This document shows, one piece after another, positions 23,509 to 30,122 of a stretch of DNA of 30,122 nucleotides. The stretch is from NCBI GenBank assembly GCA_946482325.1, contig CAMLRA010000032.1:1-30122 (forward strand), in the 5' to 3' direction. The stretch comes from an uncultured Chromatiaceae bacterium. Lineage in GTDB: Bacteria > Pseudomonadota > Gammaproteobacteria > Enterobacterales > Alteromonadaceae. Made by a program: the position numbers and the translations under genes. The notes under the pieces are model-generated. The model was not told where the DNA came from, did no database searches, and worked only from the letters and a program-made list of their open reading frames with translations. Numbering within the stretch: position 1 is the stretch's first letter; the number at the start of each line of letters is the position of its first letter.

Positions 23509-24006
23509 TTATGCCAGCGCAGCGATCGCCGCTTCATAAGACGGCTCGTCTGCCGTTTCGCCAACCTGCTCTGTATGTAATACGGTGCCATCTGCGCCAA
23601 TCACCACCACAGCGCGCGACAATAAACCACGTAATGGGCCATCTGCGAAAGTGACGCCATAATCCTGGCCAAAGCTACTGCGGAAACTGGAGCCATTCAG
23701 CACCGCGTCCAGGCCTTCAGCACCGCAAAAACGGGCCTGAGCAAAAGGCAAGTCAGCAGAAACACACAACACTTTGGTGTTGTTCAGACTGCTCAGCGCC
23801 TGATTAAATTTACGCACAGAAGTTGCGCAAGTTGGCGTATCCACGCTTGGGAAGATATTCAGCACTAAACGGCTGCCGGCAAAATCTGCCAGCGATACAT
23901 CGGCGAGGCCTGCACCTGTTAATACAAAATTCGGGGCCTTGGCACCAACGGCCGGTAAATTGCCAACAGTCTGAAACGGATTGCCTTTAAGAGTCACAGT
24001 AGCCAT
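23509..24006 (-). CDS. tpx: Thiol peroxidase, atypical 2-Cys peroxiredoxin
   Basis: Tpx reduces hydrogen peroxide and lipid hydroperoxides with electrons from thioredoxin. The 165-residue protein carries the peroxidatic Cys60 in [15 protein letters not shown] and the resolving Cys94 in [11 protein letters not shown]. The 34-residue gap is the one typical of Tpx. The N-terminus ([18 protein letters not shown]) and the [14 protein letters not shown] segment also match E. coli Tpx, which has 168 residues. AAGGA lies six bases before the ATG at 24006. It is separated by 32 bases from the cupredoxin-like gene upstream and may be co-transcribed with it. It has its own strong terminator. Confidence 0.96.
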   Translation of the reverse strand: MATVTLKGNPFQTVGNLPAVGAKAPNFVLTGAGLADVSLADFAGSRLVLNIFPSVDTPTCATSVRKFNQALSSLNNTKVLCVSADLPFAQARFCGAEGLDAVLNGSSFRSSFGQDYGVTFADGPLRGLLSRAVVVIGADGTVLHTEQVGETADEPSYEAAIAALA

Positions 24007-24038
24007 ATCGATTCCTTTATTTAAAAACTTTGAAGAGT

Positions 24039-24704
24039 TCAGTTATACGAATTGCCAAAACCCTTTTTGGGCTTTTGCGGTTTTTCCTGCCGGGTGACCG
24101 GCATTTTGATCTCAATAGCAGTCGCAGCCGGAATTGTTACTGCCACCGGAGGGCGGTCAGCATCTTGCCACGGATGCCAGACTTTCAGCTGATACTGACC
24201 ATCCGGTACACCATGCAGCTGCGATAGCCCGTCGTTGTTGCTGACTGCCAGATAAGGGCTGTCGCCAACATAAATATAAGCTTGCATATAGTCGTGAATA
24301 TTGCAGCCAAGTGCGACCACGCCGGCTTTTTCAAACCGCACAGGCGCTTCTGGTTTACCGGCGTAAAGTTTGAGTTCAAACACTTTGGCTGGTGAAAATG
24401 AATAGACATGGTGGCGGGTCTTATCCTGATTCGGAAATTCCACTTGCGTGCCTTTTTGCACCGCAGAAACAAAAGGCACAAAAGTCAGGTCTTTTTGTGC
24501 TACTTCAGCCGGTTTTCCTGCCGGCAAAGCGGATGCAGTCTTTGGTGACGGTGCGCCTTGCGATGGCTGAGCCAATTGCAGTTCAGCCACCGCATCAGAC
24601 AGCGGTACGCCTTGCTGGTCTAGAATGCGAATTTGCACTTCCGCAGCAGATACTGCCGAAGGCAACAGGCTGCAACATAACCATATCAAACGAGTAAAAG
24701 ACAT
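24039..24704 (-). CDS. Exported cupredoxin-like (methylamine-utilisation-type) protein
   Basis: This 221-residue protein has a signal peptide cleaved at about residue 20-21 ([10 protein letters not shown]) and a beta-sandwich body. The segment [20 protein letters not shown] followed by TRHHVYSF supplies His98 or His99. [16 protein letters not shown] supplies Cys134, His137 and Met140. This His...Cys-x2-His-x2-Met arrangement is that of a type 1 copper site, as in plastocyanin and pseudoazurin. A C-terminal [11 protein letters not shown] block resembles carboxypeptidase-regulatory-like domains. Similar proteins are labelled methylamine utilisation protein in databases, but there are no mau genes here, so that role should not be assumed. 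A Pro/Ala-rich insert lies at about 47-70, and a basic tail ends the protein. TGGAGT precedes the ATG at 24704. It is divergent from the barrel protein at 24926. Confidence 0.82.
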   Translation of the reverse strand: MSFTRLIWLCCSLLPSAVSAAEVQIRILDQQGVPLSDAVAELQLAQPSQGAPSPKTASALPAGKPAEVAQKDLTFVPFVSAVQKGTQVEFPNQDKTRHHVYSFSPAKVFELKLYAGKPEAPVRFEKAGVVALGCNIHDYMQAYIYVGDSPYLAVSNNDGLSQLHGVPDGQYQLKVWHPWQDADRPPVAVTIPAATAIEIKMPVTRQEKPQKPKKGFGNSYN

Positions 24705-24725
24705 CAGAAAACTCCATTTGCCCGG

Positions 24726-24741
24726 GGCCCGCGCCCCGTGT
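24726..24741 (-). repeat. GC-rich hairpin in the cupredoxin leader
   Basis: On the minus strand GGGGC-GCGG-GCCCC forms a short, very stable stem about 12 bases upstream of the ribosome-binding site TGGAGT. It is unusually GC-rich for this region and may affect translation initiation. Confidence 0.35.
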
Positions 24742-24804
24742 TACTCAGTCATCCGGCGTAAATCAGCTTTGCGGGCATGTACTACGCTCGTTGTGTCGGC
24801 ACGC

Positions 24805-24813
24805 AGTATAGCA
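24805..24813 (-). promoter_or_regulatory. Candidate promoter of the cupredoxin gene (extended -10)
   Basis: On the minus strand TGCTATACT is an extended -10 element, and TTTATT lies 16 bases upstream as a weak -35. A TTGACA at 24822-24817 is too close to act with it. The leader would be about 90 bases long and would include the GC-rich hairpin. Confidence 0.45.
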
Positions 24814-24925
24814 GGCTGTCAAAGTGAATAAATGCCACCGTAGCGGATATAAAGCTGCTAAATTAGCATGTATCAACTGTGAAAAGCCTTAGTTTTTAAA
24901 CATTTATCACTATTGGATTTTATTG

Positions 24926-26170
24926 ATGCCAAAGATTCGTCAAGCTGCCGCATTCTTGATGCTGCTTACTGCCAGCGCACAAAGCGCTGAACTGACTTCG
25001 TGGCTGGAACTGCAGGCCAAAGCCGAATTGGGTTGGCTGCAGCACAGCGAACAATCCAACAACCTCGGTGCCTGGTGGCAGCACGGCACTGGTCAGCTCG
25101 CTACTACTGATGATCGTCTGACCACAGGGCCAATGTTGGCTGCGCTACAAATCAATACCGACAGTCCATGGTCTGCCCGTTTACATTTAAGTCAGCAGCA
25201 GGCGCTTGACGCCGCCAGTGGCCTGACTGAAGCCTGGCTGCAGTATCAGCCGTTACCACTGGATGGCTATCGGCTCAAAGTCAGAGCCGGCTGGTTTTAT
25301 CCGGCCCTGTCGCTGGAAAATACCGATTTGGTCTGGAGCTCGCCTTACAGCAGCAGTTTTTCCGCGATCAATAGCTGGTTTGCTGAAGAGCTGCGGGCAA
25401 AAACGCTGGAGCTGAATGTCAGCCGGCCCGGCAGGGCATTTAACAGCAACCACAGCTGGCAAGCTGTACTCGGTGCCTTTCGTAACAACGACCCACTGGG
25501 CAGTTTAATTGCCTGGCGCGGTTTTGCCGTGCATAACCTGCAAACCCGCATCGGTGGCCGCGTGGACTTTGCACACTACCCGAGCCTACGTCGCTTTCCG
25601 CTGGAGCGCCAGCCGGACTGGGTCGAGCCTTTTGTCGAACTCGACGGCCATACCGGCTGGTATAGCGGCCTGCATTACCTGTACCGGCAGGACAGCGAAC
25701 TGCGTTTTTATCACTATGACAACCGGGCAGACCCGACTGTACTGGCACAGGGACAATACGCCTGGCTGAACAGATTTGATCAGCTGGCCTTCCAGCAACA
25801 ACTCAGCGAGCGCTGGCGCTTGGTCAGTCAGTATCTGGATGGCCGCACCGAAATGGGCTACGACACGGTATTAATCGACTACCGCGCCGCTTTTGTCCTG
25901 CTGAATTACCAGCATGATTTGTGGCAGGCAACACTGCGGTATGACCATTGGCAACAATGGGACCGCGATGCGACAGCGGGTGATGACAACAGTGGCCGAG
26001 GTCACAACTGGACCTTCGCCTGGCAATACCCGCTCAGTGAGCGCTGGAGTCTTCTGACCGAATTCAGCCGGATGAACAGCCATCAGGCCAGTCGCGGCCA
26101 ATGGGCTGGTTGGCCACTACAACGCAACTTTTATCAGAGCCAGTTCAGTCTGATTTGGCGCTTTGATTAA
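24926..26170 (+). CDS. Uncharacterised exported protein, probable outer-membrane porin-like barrel
   Basis: I do not recognise a named family for this 414-residue protein. It has a signal peptide (MPKIRQAAAFLMLLTASAQSA, cleaved at about residue 21). The body is very rich in Trp, Tyr and Gln and is built of alternating strand-like segments (for example AELGWLQHSEQ, WSARLHLSQQQ, YRLKVRAGWFYP, WSLLTEFSRMN). It ends with FYQSQFSLIWRFD, a barrel-like final strand with Phe next to last. Length and pattern fit a 14- to 18-stranded porin-like barrel. The start is the ATG at 24926; a TTG directly before it is in frame. An 11-base perfect palindrome, GCTAAATTAGC at 24857-24867, lies 59 bases upstream. 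It is divergent from the cupredoxin-like gene, so the two may share control. Function unknown. Confidence 0.82.
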   Translation: MPKIRQAAAFLMLLTASAQSAELTSWLELQAKAELGWLQHSEQSNNLGAWWQHGTGQLATTDDRLTTGPMLAALQINTDSPWSARLHLSQQQALDAASGLTEAWLQYQPLPLDGYRLKVRAGWFYPALSLENTDLVWSSPYSSSFSAINSWFAEELRAKTLELNVSRPGRAFNSNHSWQAVLGAFRNNDPLGSLIAWRGFAVHNLQTRIGGRVDFAHYPSLRRFPLERQPDWVEPFVELDGHTGWYSGLHYLYRQDSELRFYHYDNRADPTVLAQGQYAWLNRFDQLAFQQQLSERWRLVSQYLDGRTEMGYDTVLIDYRAAFVLLNYQHDLWQATLRYDHWQQWDRDATAGDDNSGRGHNWTFAWQYPLSERWSLLTEFSRMNSHQASRGQWAGWPLQRNFYQSQFSLIWRFD

Positions 26171-26182
26171 AGAACTTGCCGG

Positions 26183-26803
26183 CTACGACAACACCAGCCA
26201 AATCCCCACGCCAGCCATTAGTCCCGCGGCGATGCGGTTCATCAGTCTGGCATTGCCTTCTTGCATAAACAGCACGCGCAGCGCTTTGCCGCCGCTGGCG
26301 TAGAGCAGCAAGGAGGCAAATTCCAGCAGTAAAATGATCGCCAACAACACCAGCAATTGCGGCCAGAACGGTAAGCTGGCGTCAATAAAGGGCGGCAACA
26401 ACGCCATATGAAAAGCCCAGCCTTTAGGATTCGACACTGCAGTAACAAACCCCTGCGTAAAGAGTTCACGGCGGGAACTTTGTTGTGCCTGCCCCGGCTC
26501 CGGGATCGCCAGCTTGCCTTTGCTTTGCCACATTTGCAGCGCCAGATAGCCCAGATAAGCGCCGCCAAGCCATTTAAATGCGGTCAAAAGACCCGGCATA
26601 CTAAGCAGTAGTGCCGACACGCCGAGCACGGCCGCTAAGGCCACCAGGCCAACGCCGAGCAGCTCACCCCACATCATCCACAATGCGCGGCGCACGCCCT
26701 GACTGATGCCGACAGTCAACGCCAGCGTCATACAAAGACCCGGCGTAATAGACACAAACAAAAAAGTCGGGATAAACAAGCCCATCAGGCTTAAGTTGAT
26801 CAA
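26183..26803 (-). CDS. LysE/RhtB family amino-acid exporter
   Basis: This 206-residue inner-membrane protein has about six hydrophobic segments and the family N-terminal pattern FLFVSITPGLCMTLALTVGISQGVRR, followed by FKWLGGAYLGYLALQMW and TQGFVTAVSNPKGWAFHMALLP. LysE/RhtB proteins export amino acids such as lysine, threonine or homoserine lactone using the proton gradient. The substrate here is unknown. The start is a TTG at 26803, overlapping the stop of the upstream gene as TTGA. GAGGAG lies eight bases before it, while the first ATG (26785) is too far from that site and would shorten the first helix. The gene is therefore translationally linked to the sterol-desaturase-family gene. It ends 12 bases from the convergent barrel gene. 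Confidence 0.9.
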   Translation of the reverse strand: MINLSLMGLFIPTFLFVSITPGLCMTLALTVGISQGVRRALWMMWGELLGVGLVALAAVLGVSALLLSMPGLLTAFKWLGGAYLGYLALQMWQSKGKLAIPEPGQAQQSSRRELFTQGFVTAVSNPKGWAFHMALLPPFIDASLPFWPQLLVLLAIILLLEFASLLLYASGGKALRVLFMQEGNARLMNRIAAGLMAGVGIWLVLS

Positions 26804-27660
26804 GATCTCAGCTCCTCTGCGATTGGTAATTTTTCAGGTCGTGGCGGACCAAACAATGCGGCACATTTCGCTGCCAAACCGGGAGCCGCAGCGGCATCGG
26901 CCAGCATGCGCCGCCACTCATGGAAAGTAATGGTCACTGGATTGACCGACTCAAAGTCATCGGTGATGCCAAAACGACAGGGAGTATGGTCATGCTCCGC
27001 TTCAAAACTGCCAAACAGCCGGTCCCAAATCACCAGCACACCGGCAAAGTTTTTATCGATGTAGATGTCATTACAGGCATGGTGCACCCGGTGCCAGGCG
27101 GGTGTATTAAACACATGACCCAAAGCGCCCCAGTGCTTGCCAGCGCGGGTGTGCACAAAAAACTGAAAACCCAGATTGATGGCAACGACCGCGAGCACCA
27201 GCTTTGGATCAAAGCCTAGCAACACCAGTGGCAACCAGAATAGCCACATACCAGACAACGGATAGGTCAGGCTCTGGCGAAATGCCGTGCTGAAATTCAT
27301 TAACCTGGAGCTGTGATGCGCGACATGGGATGCCCAAAGCCAGCGCACCCGGTGCGACGCCCGGTGAAACCAGTAATACAAAAAATCCTGCAGCACAAAC
27401 AACAGCAACAAGTTTAAAAGATTAAATGGCAGGTCAAACATCGCAAACTGCGCCAGCCAATAAAACAGCGGCATCAGCACCAGCAAGGACAAAGCATCCC
27501 CGGCCTGATGCAACGCCGCGGTGGCGAAATTCGCCAGCGAATCACGCCACTGGTAAATGCCAGTCTGCTGTCTGGCGCTTTGATACCATTCAAAAGCAAT
27601 AAACAGAAAAAACACAGGACTGAGAAGAATAAGGATCGCTTCTACCAGCACCATCGCCAT
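26800..27660 (-). CDS. Sterol desaturase/fatty acid hydroxylase family membrane protein
   Basis: This 286-residue protein has several membrane helices and the His-rich di-iron motifs of the family: HRASH (residues 99-103), HVAHH (112-116), HTRAGKH (170-176) and HRVHH (190-194). The pattern FLYYWFHRASHRVRWLWASHVAHHSS is typical. Relatives include sterol desaturases, fatty acid 2-hydroxylases and alkylglycerol monooxygenase. They oxidise lipid C-H bonds with O2. Bacteria without sterols usually carry members that act on other lipids, so no substrate is claimed. The C-terminus is a soluble tail ending in IAEELRS. It overlaps the LysE-type gene. The ATG at 27660 or a second at 27654 could be the start, and neither has a strong ribosome site. 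Confidence 0.9.
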   Translation of the reverse strand: MAMVLVEAILILLSPVFFLFIAFEWYQSARQQTGIYQWRDSLANFATAALHQAGDALSLLVLMPLFYWLAQFAMFDLPFNLLNLLLLFVLQDFLYYWFHRASHRVRWLWASHVAHHSSRLMNFSTAFRQSLTYPLSGMWLFWLPLVLLGFDPKLVLAVVAINLGFQFFVHTRAGKHWGALGHVFNTPAWHRVHHACNDIYIDKNFAGVLVIWDRLFGSFEAEHDHTPCRFGITDDFESVNPVTITFHEWRRMLADAAAAPGLAAKCAALFGPPRPEKLPIAEELRS

Positions 27661-27916
27661 CTAACCATCATTAAAATCAGAAAGTACCAATGTAACATGG
27701 CCGTTTTACCGGCTGCACCTTTTTCGCCAGTCGCTGCACCAGACTGGCGCCAGCAACCATTCTCACGCCGAGCCAGTAAAATTTTATTGTTTAAAATCAT
27801 ATAATTAAAAAACGATTGGATTGGAACAGCCCTTGCTGCCACCAGGATGAAACCTGCTGTCGCCAGCCTGACATACAAAGCTGGCAGACTGCTGTCGTCG
27901 TTGACCAGGAGGTCTT
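27661..27916. other. Divergent promoter region with a perfect inverted repeat
   Basis: This gap separates the sterol-desaturase-family gene from the DUF3422 gene. CGCCAGTC (27725-27732) and GACTGGCG (27742-27749) form a perfect 8-base inverted repeat with a nine-base spacer and no T run. The A+T-rich part holds TATAAT on the plus strand at 27800-27805, a likely -10 box without a clear -35. AGGAGGT ends four bases before the ATG at 27917, a near-perfect ribosome site. Confidence 0.45.
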
Positions 27917-29170
27917 ATGCTGAACCTGAAAAATCACCCGCAACGCGATTTACTCGAAAAGGAACTGCAACAACGGTTTTTCCCGGCGCTGCAGGCCCCT
28001 TGCCGGATTTGTCATTGGATGCTGACGGTGGGCCTGGCCTCGCGTCCACTTGAATTTCAGCAACTGCAACAGCTCGCCCACCAATATGGTGTGGCGTTGC
28101 TGGAAGGCGATGTGGACCTGAACCTGGATTTAGGCGAGGTGATGCTGCGCTGGGAACGACATTCCGAGTTTTCAACCTACAGCTTTATTAAATCCGGTCA
28201 GGCCACTGGCTTCGAAGACCCCTTGAGTTTTCTGCCAAGCCTGGACTGGTTTAACCCACTGCCCGGCCAGTTATTCCGGGTGGTGCAGTTACATGTATTG
28301 CCGGCATCTGAACACACCAATGCCGGCGCGCTGTTTGCCGCCGAACATTGTATGTCGAGCCTGCTTGCCGATGGCAAAGCCAGAGTCTGGACTGATTTTC
28401 GCAAACACCAGGAAGGCGCCGGCCGCATGTTGCTGCTGGATCACGGCTTATCGCCGTCAGCACTGGCACGGCTGGTGCAACAACTGTTTGATCTTGGCAA
28501 TTACCGCAAGCTCAGCCTGCTCGGCTGGCCAACCAGCCGCCAGGCGCTAAGTCAGTTACATCTGATGGAACAACAGCTGTCGGATATCACCCAGCGTATC
28601 GAACAGCAACAAGGCTCGGACGAGCAATTGCTGCGGGAAATCAGCCAGTTATCCGCTCAGACTGAGCATCTGATCGCCAACAATAACGCCCGGCTGGATG
28701 CCAGCGTCGCCTACTACCAGCTGACGCTGGACCGGCTAAAAGCACTACGCGAACAGCAGGTTGACGGCATGATGACATTGCAGGATTTCTCTGAGCGCCG
28801 TCTGACCCCGGCCTTTCGCACCGCGCAGTCAGTGCAAAACCGCCAGCTTAATTTGTCAAACCGGCTCGGTCGCTCGACCGAGCTGCTGCGCACCCGCATC
28901 AACCTGCAGCTGGAGCGGCAGAACACCGGATTGCTGGCATCGATGGACCAGCGGGTGCGGCTGCAACTGAGCCTGCAACGCGCGGTGGAACGGGTTTCAG
29001 TGGTGGCGATCAGTTACTACGCGGTGGCACTTTGCGACAAACTGCTGGCGTCCGTTCAGCACTGGTGGCCGCAACTGCCACTAAAAGACGCGCAGAGTCT
29101 CAGTCTGCCTGTGGTGGTGCTGGCGGTCAGTATTTTGCTGTATCGCCTGCACCGGCACCATCGGCACTAG
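27917..29170 (+). CDS. DUF3422 family membrane-anchored protein
   Basis: I recognise this 417-residue protein as a member of DUF3422 (COG4949). The pattern is NHPQRDLLEKELQQRFFPAL with APCRICHW at the start, RWERHSEFSTYSF (residues 78-90), LFRVVQLHVLP, and ARVWTDFRKHQEGAGRMLLL at about 155-174. A central block (about 205-300) is Gln-rich and predicted coiled coil. Later come ERRLTPAFRTAQSVQNRQ, LRTRINLQLERQNTGLLASM and RVSVVAISYYAVAL. The C-terminus holds one or two membrane helices (about 355-375 and 394-411) and a basic HRHHRH tail. Most of the protein is probably cytosolic, anchored at the inner membrane. The family has no established function. The very strong ribosome site suggests good expression. 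It converges on upp with an eight-base gap. Confidence 0.88.
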   Translation: MLNLKNHPQRDLLEKELQQRFFPALQAPCRICHWMLTVGLASRPLEFQQLQQLAHQYGVALLEGDVDLNLDLGEVMLRWERHSEFSTYSFIKSGQATGFEDPLSFLPSLDWFNPLPGQLFRVVQLHVLPASEHTNAGALFAAEHCMSSLLADGKARVWTDFRKHQEGAGRMLLLDHGLSPSALARLVQQLFDLGNYRKLSLLGWPTSRQALSQLHLMEQQLSDITQRIEQQQGSDEQLLREISQLSAQTEHLIANNNARLDASVAYYQLTLDRLKALREQQVDGMMTLQDFSERRLTPAFRTAQSVQNRQLNLSNRLGRSTELLRTRINLQLERQNTGLLASMDQRVRLQLSLQRAVERVSVVAISYYAVALCDKLLASVQHWWPQLPLKDAQSLSLPVVVLAVSILLYRLHRHHRH

Positions 29171-29178
29171 ATTGTTGT

Positions 29179-29832
29179 TCAGTTCTTTTCGCCAAAACAT
29201 AAGTCGCCGGCGTCGCCCAGGCCCGGCACTATGTAAGCCTGTTCATTCAGGCGCTCATCAACAGCGCCGAGCCAGAAATGCGCCGAAGTCGCAAGCTCAC
29301 GTTGCAGCAGCGCCAGTCCTTCAGGCGCTGCAATCGCTGCCGCGATATGCAGACTGCGTGGTGTACCGCTTTGCGCCAGCAAGCGCCAGACTTTCAGCAG
29401 TGACGAGCCGGTGGCAAGCATCGGGTCAATCAACACCACATCGCGGCCTTCAATCGACGGATTGGCGCTGTAGCCGAGGAAAATATCCTGTTCCATCCCC
29501 GCTTGTTCGGCCTGACGGTACGCGCCGATAAAACCACTGTCCGCCTGATCAAACACATCAGCAAACCCCTGATAAAACGGTAAACCGGCGCGCATCACAC
29601 AAATCAGCAAAGGCTGCTGGTCTAAATCAGCCCCGCGGGCAACGCCCAACGACGTGTGTAACGGAAAGGTCTGATATTGCAGCGTTTTGGATAATTCATA
29701 CCCTAATAACATACCAAGACGCTGTAAGTTATGGCGAAAACGCCAGCGGTCCTGCTGAATATCCGGGTCACGCATTTGTGCCAGTAGCGTTTGCGCCACG
29801 AAAAACTCTTGATTTAATTCGAATATCTTCAT
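29179..29832 (-). CDS. upp: Uracil phosphoribosyltransferase, Bacteroidetes-like type
   Basis: Upp salvages uracil, making UMP from uracil and PRPP. The 217-residue protein has the PRPP loop IDPMLATGSS (residues 135-144), VMRAGLPFYQG (79-89), FIGAYR and the uracil-binding C-terminal segment YIVPGLGDAGDLCFGEKN. The usual gammaproteobacterial enzyme has 208 residues and a different N-terminal half. This one, with MRDPDIQQDRWRFRHNLQRL, LSKTLQYQ and NPSIEGRDVVLIDPMLATGSS, matches the 217-residue form I associate with Bacteroidetes. It may be a transferred gene or a second paralogue. It has no uraA permease neighbour and is convergent with the DUF3422 gene. TATATG at about 29844-29849 on the minus strand may be its -10 box. 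Confidence 0.92.
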   Translation of the reverse strand: MKIFELNQEFFVAQTLLAQMRDPDIQQDRWRFRHNLQRLGMLLGYELSKTLQYQTFPLHTSLGVARGADLDQQPLLICVMRAGLPFYQGFADVFDQADSGFIGAYRQAEQAGMEQDIFLGYSANPSIEGRDVVLIDPMLATGSSLLKVWRLLAQSGTPRSLHIAAAIAAPEGLALLQRELATSAHFWLGAVDERLNEQAYIVPGLGDAGDLCFGEKN

Positions 29833-29953
29833 AAGTAAGGCACCATATAGTTTAAAAACGAAAACAGCGATAAGCAGCTTAGCCGGTCAGAACTTGAATT
29901 CTGCCACAGTCACGCCCATCTCAGCAGAATAAATCCAGCTACTTTGAAGCAAA

Positions 29954-30122
29954 ATGCCCGCTGATTTTTTTCCACATTTTTTTCAACCCTTTTTACAACA
30001 GTATGGCCGTGACCTGCTGTTACTGCTGATCTTGCTGCTGGCGCTTGGGGCCGTGTTTTATCCGCTGTATCACCGTCGGCAGCAGCGCCGGCAGCGCGCG
30101 CAGCAGGTATATCCAACAGCCT
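29954..30122 (+). CDS. N-terminal part of an unidentified membrane protein
   Basis: An open frame starts at the ATG at 29954 and runs off the right edge (56 codons seen). It reads MPADFFPHFFQPFLQQYGRD, then a strongly hydrophobic stretch (LLLLLILLLALGAVFYPLY), then a basic Gln/Arg-rich segment (HRRQQRRQRAQQ). This is a short N-terminus, a membrane helix and a cytosolic basic linker, obeying the positive-inside rule. GAAG lies four to five bases before the ATG. Codon use is ordinary for the window. Too little is present to name a family. An antisense frame covers the same stretch but gives a low-complexity product. Confidence 0.55.
   Translation, partial: MPADFFPHFFQPFLQQYGRDLLLLLILLLALGAVFYPLYHRRQQRRQRAQQVYPTA

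Noticed and set aside
29910..30116. 68-codon minus-strand open frame at the right edge
   Set aside because: Ala/Arg-rich product. The plus-strand frame from 29954 has a proper membrane helix and basic linker and is more credible.

Overview
This window looks like chromosomal DNA from a free-living gammaproteobacterium, most likely of the Alteromonadales/Chromatiales-like group (Rheinheimera, Alishewanella, Shewanella relatives). That placement rests on protein resemblance: YgiQ, PtsP, RppH, MutH and Lgt read as gammaproteobacterial proteins, ThyA carries the extra loop I associate with Shewanella/Alteromonas enzymes, and rppH-ptsP sits divergent from mutH as in enterics. The genus cannot be fixed from the sequence alone. 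Coding density is high, with short gaps and many overlapping starts and stops. I see no tRNA, rRNA, insertion sequence, prophage or CRISPR array.

Layout. 1-367: 5' part of ygiQ (minus). 600-1777: a small outer-membrane-type protein converging on a manganese exporter (MneA/UPF0016), which is preceded by a recognisable yybP-ykoY Mn2+ riboswitch. 2052-9501: a three-gene efflux operon (minus) with one lipoprotein adaptor and two different RND permeases, but no outer-membrane channel. 9824-11287: fadL (plus), with a FadR-like operator. 11395-13370: an ECF sigma factor, a membrane anti-sigma-like protein and an exported DUF4097 beta-solenoid protein in one operon (minus). 13539-18076: lgt-thyA and rppH-ptsP (minus). 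18077-18440: a 364-base gap with DnaA-box-like sequences. 18441-19118: mutH (plus). 19115-21038: a solute-binding lipoprotein, a small lipocalin-like protein and a VOC protein. 21105-23266: a ferredoxin-reductase/desaturase pair resembling Pseudomonas DesC-DesB, with an upstream palindrome resembling FabR/DesT operators. 23509-26170: tpx, then a cupredoxin-like protein divergent from an unknown barrel protein. 26183-27660: a sterol-desaturase-family protein overlapping a LysE-type exporter. 27917-29170: a DUF3422 protein. 29179-29832: a uracil phosphoribosyltransferase of a type I associate with Bacteroidetes. 29954-end: start of an unidentified membrane protein.

How it works together. Several units concern the envelope and its lipids: multidrug export, fatty acid uptake (FadL), fatty acid desaturation (DesCB-like), lipoprotein maturation (Lgt), and an envelope-facing sigma/anti-sigma system with an exported solenoid. 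Others are housekeeping: mismatch repair (MutH), mRNA 5'-end processing (RppH), nitrogen PTS signalling (PtsP) and pyrimidine metabolism (ThyA, Upp).

I did not find a clearly new defence or mobile system. The parts most worth a second look are the DnaA-box cluster between rppH and mutH, the sigma/anti-sigma/DUF4097 operon with its strict 18-residue repeat, the paired RND pump with an unusual insertion, the desCB operator, and the foreign-looking upp.
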